A stretch of DNA of 64,000 nt from an uncultured Bacteroidia bacterium (GTDB lineage Bacteria > Bacteroidota > Bacteroidia > Bacteroidales > F082): assembly GCA_902800965.1 (NCBI GenBank), contig CADCGK010000001.1, forward strand, positions 248,001-312,000. Reading direction: 5' to 3'. This document shows positions 52,390-61,755 of this stretch, piece by piece (position 1 is the stretch's first letter; every line of letters starts with the position of its first letter). The notes below the pieces were generated by a model. It did not search any database. It worked only from the letters and a program-made list of their open reading frames with translations, and had not been told where the DNA came from. The position numbers and the translations under genes are program-made.

Positions 52390-52409
52390 GGTAGATCAAA
52401 GAATAGCAA

Positions 52410-52509
52410 CGGGTACGTCATTGCGAGGCCTTTGGCCGAAGCAATCCAACCTGACAATTTTGGGTCAAGCTGGATTGCTTCGTCGTTCCTCCTCGCAATG
52501 ACGTACCCG
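52410..52509. repeat. Complete 100-bp hairpin form of the REP-like element
   Basis: Two 32-bp arms in opposite orientation (52416-52447 and 52472-52503) are separated by 24 bases and extended by CGGGTA/TACCCG, forming a long hairpin between aqpZ and hemW. The other copies in this window are single arms. Confidence 0.88.
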
Positions 52510-52530
52510 TACTTGCTTACTTCTTAATTT

Positions 52531-53253
52531 TTACTTCTCTTCTTTCTTGCAGCAACCGCCGAGGCATTTGTAGCAAAGGCCAGCGATGCAGGCACCTACG
52601 AGAGGAGCCACGATGAACAGCCAGAGCTGAGGCATGGCCAGCGGGTTCTCGGAGAAGATGGCAACGCCGAGTGAACGAGCGGGGTTCACAGAGGTGTTGG
52701 TCAACGGGATGCTGATGAGGTGGATGAGCACCAGGGTGAGACCGATGGCGAGACCACCGAACTTACCGTTGGCATGACGGCTGTCGGTGACACCGAGGAT
52801 GACCATCAAGAAGACGAAGGTCAACAGAGCCTCAACGAGGAAAGCACCCCACATGGAGGTCTGGAGATAACCGCCAGCAACGTCAGCAGCGCTGAAGAAG
52901 TCGCCATAACCGTTGGCAGCGAAGGTACCGAGTGTCATTCCAGCTGACTTGGCAATCACCATCAGCAAGAGACCAGCGATGATACCACCGATGATCTGAG
53001 CGACCCAGTAGCAAAGCATCTCTTTCAAGGTCATACGACCGTTCACCCAAACGCCAAAGCTCACGGCAGGATTCAGGTGAGCGCCAGAGATGTGACCGAT
53101 ACCATAAGCCATAGCCACAACGGTGAGACCAAAAGCGATAGCAACACCAAGGAAACCAACTTTTCCTCCGGCAAAGATTGCAGTACCGCAACCACCGAAA
53201 ACAAGAACGAAGGTGCCGAACAATTCGGCGAAGAATTTGTTACCAATTTTCAT
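52531..53253 (-). CDS. aqpZ: MIP family aquaporin
   Basis: The 240-residue channel protein has six membrane segments and both NPA boxes: SGAHLNPAVSFG near 58 and TNTSVNPARSLG near 180. The residues around the second box suggest a water rather than glycerol channel. The tail CCKKEEK is Cys-rich. Confidence 0.92.
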   Translation of the reverse strand: MKIGNKFFAELFGTFVLVFGGCGTAIFAGGKVGFLGVAIAFGLTVVAMAYGIGHISGAHLNPAVSFGVWVNGRMTLKEMLCYWVAQIIGGIIAGLLLMVIAKSAGMTLGTFAANGYGDFFSAADVAGGYLQTSMWGAFLVEALLTFVFLMVILGVTDSRHANGKFGGLAIGLTLVLIHLISIPLTNTSVNPARSLGVAIFSENPLAMPQLWLFIVAPLVGACIAGLCYKCLGGCCKKEEK

Positions 53254-53296
53254 AGCATTAAAAATTTAGTTAGTTGTTAATTGACAAATCAATGTG

Positions 53297-53304
53297 CAAA
53301 CGTA
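53297..53304 (-). promoter_or_regulatory. -7 box for aqpZ
   Basis: Minus-strand TACGTTTG, 43 bases before the ATG. Confidence 0.5.
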
Positions 53305-53388
53305 CAAAATAAAATGAAATTATACTCATTCAAGTTTATTTTTTTCCGTTTCGATTAAAAGAAATAGCGCAAATAAAAGCTTTAGTTT

Positions 53389-53396
53389 TAATTTTG
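53389..53396 (+). promoter_or_regulatory. -7 box four bases before the tolC ATG
   Basis: TAATTTTG, TGGT, ATG: predicted leaderless mRNA for the tripartite efflux operon. Confidence 0.6.
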
Positions 53397-53400
53397 TGGT

Positions 53401-54696
53401 ATGAAAAAAATGTTATTATTCACATTGTCCTTGTTGCTATCCTGTTCCATGATAGCCCAGGAAAGCCACTCTTACCAATTTACCCTCGAGGATTGCATCC
53501 GCTATGCATTTGCCAACAGCTACGAACGTAAATCCATGGAGCTTACCGGCAAGTCGCTTGAAGCAACCTACGAACAATCCAAGATGCAACGTCTGCCAAG
53601 CCTAAGTGCCTCGGCAGGACAGACCATCAACAACAACTCAGAAGGTTGGTCCACCTCTGGCAATATTGGAATCGGTTCTTCCATAACGATTTATCAAGGT
53701 GGGCAGATCAGCAACACCATCGAGCAGAGTCGCCTCAACCTGGAACGCAACGCCGTTCAGATGGAGCGTTACGACAACCAAACCACCATGCAAATCCTAC
53801 AGAGTTTCCTCACCATCCTGGGTAATCAGGAGCTGCTGAAATACCAACTCGAAGTACTGAAAACCAGTGGCGAACAATTACGGCAAGGCCATATCAAGCA
53901 CCAAGTGGGAACCATCTTGGAAAGTGACCTCCTTTTACTAGAAGCGCAATATTACAGTGATTCGAACAACGTGGTTGACACACGTATTAATATAGAGAAC
54001 AACCTACTTGATTTGAAGGTGCTCCTTTCCATGAACCCTACCGACAATCTGGCGATCGTTACACCGGATACCGAGAACCTCGATGAGTTAAGAGACAATC
54101 TTCCATCGGAAGAAGAAACCGTGAGCTTGGCCATGCAGGCCATGCCCGACCTCAGGATCAGCGACTACGACATCAAGATTGCTGAAAAGAGCCTTGACAT
54201 GGCCAAAGGCAACTACTTGCCTTCGGTCTCCGCCAATGCCAACGTGGGCATGGGCGTCCTGTCGTTTGACGGAAATGGAAGAAAACAATGGTACAGCACC
54301 CCATCGGAATCCGCCGGCATCTCAGTCAACATCCCAATCTTCAGCCGTGGTGCCACCAAAGCCAATGTCAAGAAAAGCCAGATTTCCCTGGAGCAGGCTC
54401 AACTCGACTACGAACAAACCCAGCTCAGCATCCGGCAGACCGTCGTACAAGCTTACCGCAACGTGATCTCCGCCTATAACGCCTACAAAGTGTCGGAAGT
54501 CAGGGAAAACGCCTATAGCAAAAGTGTTGATGCCTACAACATGAAATACCAATACGGCACTATCACTACCGTAGAACTGTTGCAGCAACAAAACAACTAC
54601 CTCAATGTGTTAAACACCTATATTCAGAATAAATACAGCCTTCTCATGAAACGAAAGATCCTGGATGTTTACATGGGGAAGAGGGTGAGTCTTTAG
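53401..54696 (+). CDS. TolC-family outer membrane efflux protein
   Basis: The 431-residue protein has a signal peptide (LLFTLSLLLSCSMIAQ) and two outer-membrane efflux protein repeats (LEDCIRYAFANSYERKSME at start; SLEQAQLDYEQTQLSIRQTVVQAYRNV near 325). It forms the outer-membrane duct of the pump with the next three genes. Confidence 0.92.
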   Translation: MKKMLLFTLSLLLSCSMIAQESHSYQFTLEDCIRYAFANSYERKSMELTGKSLEATYEQSKMQRLPSLSASAGQTINNNSEGWSTSGNIGIGSSITIYQGGQISNTIEQSRLNLERNAVQMERYDNQTTMQILQSFLTILGNQELLKYQLEVLKTSGEQLRQGHIKHQVGTILESDLLLLEAQYYSDSNNVVDTRINIENNLLDLKVLLSMNPTDNLAIVTPDTENLDELRDNLPSEEETVSLAMQAMPDLRISDYDIKIAEKSLDMAKGNYLPSVSANANVGMGVLSFDGNGRKQWYSTPSESAGISVNIPIFSRGATKANVKKSQISLEQAQLDYEQTQLSIRQTVVQAYRNVISAYNAYKVSEVRENAYSKSVDAYNMKYQYGTITTVELLQQQNNYLNVLNTYIQNKYSLLMKRKILDVYMGKRVSL

Positions 54697-54729
54697 ATAA
54701 AAGATAAGAGATAAAAGATAAAAGATATA
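54695..54729. repeat. Heptamer repeat before macA
   Basis: AGATAAA, AGATAAG, AGATAAA, AGATAAA and AGATATA in strict period 7. The tolC stop is in the first unit, and the macA ATG follows three bases after the last. Confidence 0.85.
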
Positions 54730-54732
54730 AAA

Positions 54733-55971
54733 ATGGCAAAGAATAAAAAAACCAAATGGCTTATTGCTTTAGGGGTGATTGTAGCCATCATCATTGGTAC
54801 CATCATTGTGAGATCCACCAAATCCGCCAAAAAAGAGCTGGTGATCCGCACCCATGTCGTTGGTGAATACACGGTGGAGAACACCGTCACGGCAACAGGA
54901 ACCATCGAGCCTGTGGAGACCGTGGAAGTTGGCACCCAGGTGTCCGGTAAAGTGGAAAAGATATATGTAGATTTCAACGACGTTGTGAAAAAAGGCGAGT
55001 TGCTGGCTGAATTGGACAAGCTAACGCTCAACCAGAATGTCAGCAGGGCTAGGGCAAGTCTGACTTCTGCCGAGAGCCAACTTAACTATGCAAAGCTTAC
55101 CTACGACCGCACTAAACAACTCTATGAGTCCAACGCGGCCACGCTCGCCTCTTACCAAGAAGCCCAAAACAGCTACACTCAGGCACAGATGAGTAAGCGA
55201 AATGCACAGGCAGCCTACGACCAAGCTTTGGTCGATCTGAGTTACGCCGAGATCTACTCGCCCATCGATGGTGTCGTCCTCGACCGCGCCGTAGAGGTGG
55301 GACAGACCGTTGCCGCTTCCTTCAGCACCCCTACCCTCTTTACCTTAGCCAACGACTTGACCAAGATGCAGGTGGAAGCCGCCGTTGACGAAGCCGACAT
55401 CGGACAGGTAAAGATCGGCCAAAGGGTGAACTTCACCGTCGATGCCTACACCTATGAGACCTTTGAAGGCTCTGTGAACCAAATCCGCATGAAATCCACC
55501 ACCACCAGCAACGTGGTGAAATATACCGTCATCATCAGCGCTCCAAACCCCGACCTGAAGCTCTTCCCAGGCATGACAGCCAACGTGACCATCATCACAC
55601 AGGAAGAGACTGGCCTCGCCGTGCCTGCCGAAGCGTTCAACTTCACCCCCGACGAACAGGTACTGAAAGCCATCCGCAAAGCCGACAAGCCTGAAGGCCA
55701 AAAGCCACAAGGCGGGAGACCTCAGATGGATGAAAATGGTGAGCGACCCGCTGACATGGAGATGGTGTGGATCAAAAACGGCAGCGATATCATGCCACGT
55801 CCAGTGAAGACCGGCATGAGCGACGTCGCCTACAAGATCGTGGAGCAAGGTCTGCAGGCTGGCGACTCGGTAGTACTCTCGGCACAGTATGTGGTCAAGG
55901 AAAAACAGTCGAAGAAGGGAGAGAACCCCTTCATGCCTGGTCCTCCCGGTAGAAACAGAAACAAGAAATGA
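54733..55971 (+). CDS. macA: MacA-like periplasmic adaptor
   Basis: The 412-residue HlyD/RND-type adaptor has one N-terminal membrane helix (WLIALGVIVAIIIGTIIV), a split lipoyl domain (TGTIEPVETVEVGTQVSGKVEKI...SPIDGVVLDR), a short alpha-hairpin and beta-barrel domains. It links the ABC transporter MacB to TolC. The C-terminal part has a basic, Gly/Pro-rich insert (KPEGQKPQGGRPQMDENG). It overlaps the ATPase gene by four bases. Confidence 0.92.
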   Translation: MAKNKKTKWLIALGVIVAIIIGTIIVRSTKSAKKELVIRTHVVGEYTVENTVTATGTIEPVETVEVGTQVSGKVEKIYVDFNDVVKKGELLAELDKLTLNQNVSRARASLTSAESQLNYAKLTYDRTKQLYESNAATLASYQEAQNSYTQAQMSKRNAQAAYDQALVDLSYAEIYSPIDGVVLDRAVEVGQTVAASFSTPTLFTLANDLTKMQVEAAVDEADIGQVKIGQRVNFTVDAYTYETFEGSVNQIRMKSTTTSNVVKYTVIISAPNPDLKLFPGMTANVTIITQEETGLAVPAEAFNFTPDEQVLKAIRKADKPEGQKPQGGRPQMDENGERPADMEMVWIKNGSDIMPRPVKTGMSDVAYKIVEQGLQAGDSVVLSAQYVVKEKQSKKGENPFMPGPPGRNRNKK

Positions 55972-56720
55972 GCGAACATTCATCCATCATCAAGGTAGAA
56001 GGCCTCAAGCGCACCTTCATCGTCGGCAGTGAGGAAGTGCATGCCCTGAAAGGCGTGTCGTTCGAGATCTGCCAAGGCGAGTTCGTGAGCATCATGGGAT
56101 CTTCCGGCAGCGGCAAATCCACCCTGCTCAACATCTTGGGGTGCCTCGACCAGCCCACCTCGGGAGAGTACTATATCGACGGCATCTCCGTGAGAGAACG
56201 CTCCAAAAACGAGTTGTCAGAGATTCGCAACCGAAAGATCGGCTTCGTGTTCCAGTCGTACAACCTGCTGCCCCGTACCTCCGCCTTGGAGAACGTGGAG
56301 CTGCCGCTGGTCTATAACCCCGACGTCTCGCATCGTGAGCGTCGTGAGAAGGCGCAACACGCTTTGGAACTGGTGGGGCTGAAAGACCGCATGGAGCACA
56401 TGCCCAACCAGCTCTCTGGCGGACAGCAACAACGCGTTGCCATCGCCCGAGCTCTGGTCAACGATCCCGTCATCGTACTCGCCGACGAAGCCACCGGCAA
56501 CCTCGACACCCGTACCTCCTACGAAATCATGAGCCTGTTCCAGAACCTCCATGAGCAAGGCAAGACCATCGCGTTCGTCACCCACGAATCCGATATCGCC
56601 GTGTTTACCAGCCGCACCATCTTCCTCCGCGACGGGCACATCCTCCGCGACGAGCCCGTGAACACCAAATTGGCCGCTGAAGCACTTGCCGCACTCCCCG
56701 TCGATAACGATTATAAATGA
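55968..56720 (+). CDS. MacB-type ABC transporter ATP-binding protein
   Basis: The 250-residue ATPase has Walker [10 protein letters not shown] near 45, Q-loop FQSYNLL, signature [15 protein letters not shown] near 147 and Walker [14 protein letters not shown]. In MacB of E. coli this domain is fused to the permease; here it is a separate gene that overlaps macA (ATGA). Confidence 0.94.
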   Translation: MSEHSSIIKVEGLKRTFIVGSEEVHALKGVSFEICQGEFVSIMGSSGSGKSTLLNILGCLDQPTSGEYYIDGISVRERSKNELSEIRNRKIGFVFQSYNLLPRTSALENVELPLVYNPDVSHRERREKAQHALELVGLKDRMEHMPNQLSGGQQQRVAIARALVNDPVIVLADEATGNLDTRTSYEIMSLFQNLHEQGKTIAFVTHESDIAVFTSRTIFLRDGHILRDEPVNTKLAAEALAALPVDNDYK

Positions 56721-56755
56721 TTCTAACTTCTTACTTCTGTCTTCTGACTTCAAAA
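56721..56755. repeat. Heptamer repeat before the macB permease gene
   Basis: TTCTAAC, TTCTTAC, TTCTGTC, TTCTGAC and a partial unit run in period 7, starting right after the stop of the ATPase gene and ending three bases before the next ATG. Confidence 0.8.
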
Positions 56756-56758
56756 TAA

Positions 56759-57979
56759 ATGGACATTTTAAATCTCATAAGAATATCGGCCAAGGCGCTA
56801 TTACGCAACAAGACGCGCACCGCCCTTTCCATGCTGGGCATCGTCATCGGCATCGCCGCTGTCATCGCGGTGGTGAACCTGGGTGAAGGCCTGAAACAGA
56901 GCACTGCAAACCAGCTCTCCGATATGGGCACCAACCTCATCATGGTGATGCGTGCCAACCAACGTCGCGGCGGCGTCAGCATGGGCTCCTCCAACGTCCA
57001 GTCACTAAAGGTGAGCGATTGCGAGCAGATTGCCAAAAACGCCAAAAACATCACCATGGTCAGCCCAGTGGTCAACAGTGCCGGTCAGATCGTCAACGGC
57101 TCGAAAAACTGGTCGGGCACGGTGTATGGAGGCTCGCCAGATTATCTTGAAATCAGAAAATACGAGGTCGCCACAGGGGTCAACTTCACCGATGACGACG
57201 TCAAGAAATACGCCAAGGTGGGCTTGATTGGCCAAACCATTGTGGAAGAGCTCTTCGAAGATGGCGAAGACCCCATCGGCAAGACCATCCGTATCGGCAG
57301 CATGCCTTTCATGGTCATCGGTACCCTAAAGGAAAAAGGGGAAAACGGCATGGGAATGGACCAGGACGACATCGTCATCATGCCCTATTCGACAGTACAA
57401 AAACGCATGTTGGGAGCCAACTACATCCAGCAGATCGTTTGTTCCGCCGCTTCTGAAGACGTAGCCGAAGCCGCAGTGGAAGAGGTCGAAAACATCCTCC
57501 GTGCCGCACACAAGATCCCCGAAGGCGGCAACGACGACTTCGAAGTGCGCACCCAACAAGAGATGTTGGAGATGATGAACTCCATGACAGGCATGATCAC
57601 CACTGTGCTTATCGCCATCGCCTTGATTTCCCTGCTGGTCGGCTGCATCGGCATCATGAACATCATGTACGTCACCGTCACTGAGCGCACCAAAGAAATC
57701 GGTCTCCGCATGTCGATCGGCGCCAAAAACGCCGCTATCCTGATGCAGTTCCTCACCGAGAGTATCATCTTGAGCCTCATCGGTGGTGTGTTAGGGTTGT
57801 TGTTGGGAATCGGCCTCTCCTATGTGGTGACCATGATCATGAACATCCCATTCGTCATCAACGTGTTGTGGATGTTTATCGCTTTCATCTCCTGCGCCAT
57901 CTTGGGACTCATCGCAGGATTCTTCCCCGCCTTGAAGGCATCAAGGACCGATCCTATCAATGCGTTGCGTTACGAGTGA
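56759..57979 (+). CDS. MacB-type ABC transporter permease
   Basis: The 406-residue permease has one N-terminal membrane helix (LSMLGIVIGIAAVIAVVNLGEG), a periplasmic MacB_PCD domain and three C-terminal helices of the FtsX type (ALISLLVGCIGIMNIMYVTVTERTKEIG). It probably exports peptides, antibiotics or other hydrophobic compounds. The end overlaps the convergent CDF gene by ten bases. Confidence 0.94.
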   Translation: MDILNLIRISAKALLRNKTRTALSMLGIVIGIAAVIAVVNLGEGLKQSTANQLSDMGTNLIMVMRANQRRGGVSMGSSNVQSLKVSDCEQIAKNAKNITMVSPVVNSAGQIVNGSKNWSGTVYGGSPDYLEIRKYEVATGVNFTDDDVKKYAKVGLIGQTIVEELFEDGEDPIGKTIRIGSMPFMVIGTLKEKGENGMGMDQDDIVIMPYSTVQKRMLGANYIQQIVCSAASEDVAEAAVEEVENILRAAHKIPEGGNDDFEVRTQQEMLEMMNSMTGMITTVLIAIALISLLVGCIGIMNIMYVTVTERTKEIGLRMSIGAKNAAILMQFLTESIILSLIGGVLGLLLGIGLSYVVTMIMNIPFVINVLWMFIAFISCAILGLIAGFFPALKASRTDPINALRYE

Positions 57980-58902
57980 TCACAATGATCGCCATGTTCT
58001 GAGCACTGCTTTTCGCAGCAGTCGTCACCGGTTTCAATCTCTATCGTGGCGTGCGTGATGCCATGTTCATGTAGGGCTTCTTTCAAGGCTTTACGGACAT
58101 CTGCTGCTTTGTGTTCATCATCGATGACAACATGAGCTGTCAGTGCATTCTCCGTGGTGCTCATTGCCCATATATGCAGATGATGGACATCGTTGACATG
58201 ATCCACCCCACGCATGGTCAGCGCCACCTCGCCCACTTCGATCCCTTCCGGTACACCGTCCAACGCCAGCCGCATGCTGTCGCGCAGCAGCTCCCAAGTG
58301 CTGATAAGAATCACGATGGCAATTACCAAACTGATGATCGGATCAATGATAAACCAACCTGTGTGCTTGATGATGATACCGCTGATCACCACACCAATAC
58401 TGACGAGCGTATCGGCAGCCATGTGCAGAAATGCGCCACGGATATTGATGTCTCCTTTCTGCCCACGCATCAGCAGTAAGGTAGTCAAGCCATTGATGAC
58501 GATGCCCACACCGGCGGTCCATGAGATGACGGAACCGTCGATAGCGGCCGGCTCGCGCAACTTATGGACACTTTCCGCTATGATAACCCCAACCGCCACA
58601 AGCAGTAAGATCGCATTGGCGAGTGAGATGAGTATCGTGCTTTTCTTGTACCCGTATGTATAATGCTCATTACTATGCACTTGCACCAAGTGCAAACCGA
58701 CCACAACCAATATCAGCGAAAACACATCGCTTAGGTTGTGCCCGGCATCGCTCAACAGCGAAAGGCTGTCTTGCCAAAAACCAACACCGGCTTCTATGCC
58801 GACGAAAAGAAGATTAAGCAGGATGGCCGTCCACAAGATGGTTCTCATCTTCTTGTTGTCGGCAGCTATCTCATGATGATGGTGATGATGTTCGTGACTC
58901 AT
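57970..58902 (-). CDS. Cation diffusion facilitator (CzcD/ZnT type)
   Basis: The 310-residue exporter has six membrane segments with the metal-site motifs SDAGHNLSD near 51 (DxxxD) and HMAADTLVSIG near 157 (HxxxD). It begins MSHEHHHHHHE, a natural run of six His, and ends CCEKQCSEHGDHCDHS; both termini are likely zinc-binding. It exports Zn2+ or a similar ion in exchange for protons. It follows the ccsA-like gene by 12 bases. Confidence 0.92.
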   Translation of the reverse strand: MSHEHHHHHHEIAADNKKMRTILWTAILLNLLFVGIEAGVGFWQDSLSLLSDAGHNLSDVFSLILVVVGLHLVQVHSNEHYTYGYKKSTILISLANAILLLVAVGVIIAESVHKLREPAAIDGSVISWTAGVGIVINGLTTLLLMRGQKGDINIRGAFLHMAADTLVSIGVVISGIIIKHTGWFIIDPIISLVIAIVILISTWELLRDSMRLALDGVPEGIEVGEVALTMRGVDHVNDVHHLHIWAMSTTENALTAHVVIDDEHKAADVRKALKEALHEHGITHATIEIETGDDCCEKQCSEHGDHCDHS

Positions 58903-58914
58903 GTCGTTTCAGTT

Positions 58915-60120
58915 TTAATAGGCATGAACGCCACCCAAAAGCAGGTTCACACCGAAATAAGTGATCAATACGCTCAAGAAGGCAAGGATGCCGTAAACGT
59001 GGTAAAACATTGGTTTCTGGAAGGATTGCCAAAGCTTTTCGTGTAGTGGTGCGGCATAGATCAACAGCGTTATCAAAGCCCAGACCTCTTTTGGATCCCA
59101 CGACCAGTAATTGCCCCATGAGACGTTGGCCCACACTGCGCCGATGAAGATGCCTATGGCCAGCAGGGCAACCGCCGGATACAGCATCGCCATGCTAAGG
59201 GCTTTAAGCCTCTCCAAACGGTCCTTGTCTTTCGGTTTTATGATGGCGATGATACCGACCACCATGATAGCAAACAGCAGAGCATACGAAGTCACGATGG
59301 TGGAGATGTGCAGGCTGAAGAAAGGAGAGCGCAGCACCGGCAACAGCTGATGCGTGAGCATCCTGATGTGAAGCAAGATTGCCAAAACGACAAGCACCGA
59401 AAGCCACGACCAAGTGACTGCATGTAAGGATTTGCGACTGATGGATTGCTTCGTCGTTACTCCTCGCAATGACGGAATCGACACTAACACTACAAGAGAC
59501 AAGAAGAGAAGGGCATAGCCAGTATAGGTAATGGCGATGCCCCAAGGATCGCGGGCGACATCGAGAATGGAGTTGCCTTTTTCGTCAAAGTCGCTCTGGT
59601 AAAAACGATAATGTTTGTGCCTTAGGATGTGGTTCATGGAGATGACAACATCCTCCTGTTGTTCGCCATCAGTGACTTGAAGATAACTGACAAAATCCTT
59701 GGGTTTGTTGGTACCTTCATACATTTCGGTCTCGAAACGGTCCAACGTCAAGGTGAAAGGCAGTTCGACAGGGTGGTTTTCTGTCGCATTGCCCTCATAG
59801 AAGGTGTGTGTTGCCTTTCCAGGTTCGAGCAGCATCCTGCCATGTTGACCAGTGAGCATGGTAAGCAGGGCGCCCAGCAAGATGAGAAGTATGGAGAGAT
59901 GAAGTGCGCATATCGCGGGACGTTTCCATGTTTTCCGTTTGAACAACATAATCACCATACCCAAAGCGACCAAAGCCCAAAGGGCGACAAACCACCAGGC
60001 GCTATAGACATGGCTCAAGGAATATTCCGAACCGCGCAATCTTTCGACGACCGTACCGGTGGCCAAAACGGCCACCAGCACAATCATCAACACTGAAACC
60101 ATATTACGTATCTTCTTCAT
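58915..60120 (-). CDS. Cytochrome c assembly protein, ResB-like and CcsA-like parts fused
   Basis: The 401-residue membrane protein joins a short ResB-like N-terminal half to a CcsA-like half with the heme-handling Trp-rich motif NVSWGNYWSWDPKEVWA near 333. It would deliver heme to apocytochrome c on the outer face of the membrane. I chose ATG at 60120; a GTG lies directly before it. An in-frame dispersed repeat at 59443-59474 adds SLRGVTTKQSIS between two membrane segments. The gene is downstream of the di-heme oxidoreductase, a likely client. Confidence 0.88.
   Translation of the reverse strand: MKKIRNMVSVLMIVLVAVLATGTVVERLRGSEYSLSHVYSAWWFVALWALVALGMVIMLFKRKTWKRPAICALHLSILLILLGALLTMLTGQHGRMLLEPGKATHTFYEGNATENHPVELPFTLTLDRFETEMYEGTNKPKDFVSYLQVTDGEQQEDVVISMNHILRHKHYRFYQSDFDEKGNSILDVARDPWGIAITYTGYALLFLSLVVLVSIPSLRGVTTKQSISRKSLHAVTWSWLSVLVVLAILLHIRMLTHQLLPVLRSPFFSLHISTIVTSYALLFAIMVVGIIAIIKPKDKDRLERLKALSMAMLYPAVALLAIGIFIGAVWANVSWGNYWSWDPKEVWALITLLIYAAPLHEKLWQSFQKPMFYHVYGILAFLSVLITYFGVNLLLGGVHAY
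59443..59474. repeat. REP-like element inside the ccsA-like gene
   Basis: A 32-bp copy, GGATTGCTTCGT...CTCCTCGCAATGACG, with one base changed from the 52472-52503 arm, is read in frame on the minus strand. Confidence 0.88.
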
Positions 60121-60125
60121 CACTG

Positions 60126-60133
60126 CAAAGTTA
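60126..60133 (-). promoter_or_regulatory. -7 box five bases before the ccsA-like ATG
   Basis: Minus-strand TAACTTTG, CAGTG, ATG. It could give an internal leaderless transcript inside the imelysin operon. Confidence 0.45.
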
Positions 60134-60141
60134 TACTTTTC

Positions 60142-61755
60142 TTAAATCGCTTCAATAAATTTCACGACGGCGTCACGGTCTTTCTTAGGTAGCTCGCGGA
60201 ATTTCTCCACGGTACGGCGGGCATCGCTTTGTGCGTTGCCGTGCCACATGATGGCCTCGATGACGGTACGGGCGCGGCAGTCATGCAGGCGGTCGCTAGC
60301 ACCGGTGCAAATGGCAGAGAGTCCTCTACCCCACAGCGGTGTGGTACGGCACCAACCTGTACGGATGTCATTCTCCATGTGAAGCTTGTGTTGGATATAG
60401 TCGCTGTAAGGCCAAATCTTCTGATTGGGATAGCGAGGCAGGCGGGCATCACCATCGCTGAAGAACCCAGCGGGATCGGTGAAATAGTCATCACCAGTCT
60501 GCCATGAAGGACGATGGCAATAGGCGCATCCGATCTCACGGAAGAGCGCGCGACCACGCTGCACGTCTTCGTCAGCGAGATTACGGGCGGCAGGAACGGC
60601 CAGTCCGCGGTGCCAGACCATGAAATCGGAGTATTCCTCGGCGCTCATCTCAGGCGTCTTGAGGCTGTCCGGGATGTTAGCCATCATCAGGTAGTTGTAG
60701 ATGTCAGTCTCCACATCGCCAGTGATGTTGTACTGCGGAAAATAGTTGTAGAACTGTGCCTGGACATCGGGATCTTGCGATGCCTTGGTGGCGTAGGCAG
60801 CGGTCATGTAATGACCCATCTTGGTGGGATGTGTCACATTGGTGATGTTCCAGATGGCATTGGCGCCCGGAGCATCCTGCAAAGGACCACGCGTCAAAGC
60901 GTAAGTGAACTTCTTGGGATGGGTGGTGTTGCCATAAAGACCCGTAGGAGCCCAGTCGCTGCCATCCCACATCGCGGGATTCAAGCCATTCGGCATGTAG
61001 TTGTCGTCATATTCCTTTTGATACTGTGCCTTTAATGAGTCATCGGGGATGGCATCGATGAGGCCGGTGCCATAGATACCGATGGTGGACTCGAGACGGC
61101 ACACGAAGTCACCATAGCTAATGGGGTTGCCACCCACTTCAAGCGGCACATAGAAAGCATCCTCGGGGATATAGACTTCGGGGTAGATCAGGCTGTAAGA
61201 CTCGCCATCGGGGAACTGGTTACCCCATTCGTCCACATAGCTGAGCCAGCTGATCTGGATCTTATCTTCATCGAGAGGAGCCTTGAAAGGTGCGACGGCC
61301 TTGGTCTGTGGCATTCCGGTGTAAGAGCTGAGATAGGTGTCGTTGCGGTCGGTGAAGACCAGCAGGTAGCCGTTGCCCCATTCGTCGGCGCGATAGCGGT
61401 TCATGCGTTTGCCGTGTCCGTAGCCAGGATGGCAGGCGATGCAAGAGCTACGGATGTAGAGCGGTCCGAGGCCATCGAAAGGTTCGTTGTTCTGGGTATA
61501 GGTGCGTTCAAAGAAATACTCGCCGTATTTGAAACGGTCGGTCAGACCGGCGTTCACAACGGCTGGGGTGGGGTCTTCGTATGCCGACTGTGAACTGTTG
61601 AAGGTGGTTCCAAGTTCACCGCCAGCGTATGTCTCTTCCAATACTTGGGGGTCGGTGGGGATGGGCTCCTTGGGGCCGCAAGAAGCCAACAAACCGACAA
61701 GGAGTGATGCTGATAAGAATAGGTTAAAGTGTTTCATTTTGAAGTATTTTATCAT
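60142..61755 (-). CDS. Di-heme oxidoreductase (DHOR/DUF1111) lipoprotein
   Basis: The protein of 537 residues has a lipoprotein signal (FNLFLSASLLVGLLASC), a first heme site CIACH near 103 and a second CAYCH near 408, and the family tail TVIEAIMWHGNAQSDARR. These proteins are related to cytochrome c peroxidases. The start ATG overlaps the imelysin stop (ATGA), so translation is coupled; MKHFN six codons later is an alternative start. It is probably involved in iron or redox chemistry with imelysin. Confidence 0.88.
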   Translation of the reverse strand: MIKYFKMKHFNLFLSASLLVGLLASCGPKEPIPTDPQVLEETYAGGELGTTFNSSQSAYEDPTPAVVNAGLTDRFKYGEYFFERTYTQNNEPFDGLGPLYIRSSCIACHPGYGHGKRMNRYRADEWGNGYLLVFTDRNDTYLSSYTGMPQTKAVAPFKAPLDEDKIQISWLSYVDEWGNQFPDGESYSLIYPEVYIPEDAFYVPLEVGGNPISYGDFVCRLESTIGIYGTGLIDAIPDDSLKAQYQKEYDDNYMPNGLNPAMWDGSDWAPTGLYGNTTHPKKFTYALTRGPLQDAPGANAIWNITNVTHPTKMGHYMTAAYATKASQDPDVQAQFYNYFPQYNITGDVETDIYNYLMMANIPDSLKTPEMSAEEYSDFMVWHRGLAVPAARNLADEDVQRGRALFREIGCAYCHRPSWQTGDDYFTDPAGFFSDGDARLPRYPNQKIWPYSDYIQHKLHMENDIRTGWCRTTPLWGRGLSAICTGASDRLHDCRARTVIEAIMWHGNAQSDARRTVEKFRELPKKDRDAVVKFIEAI

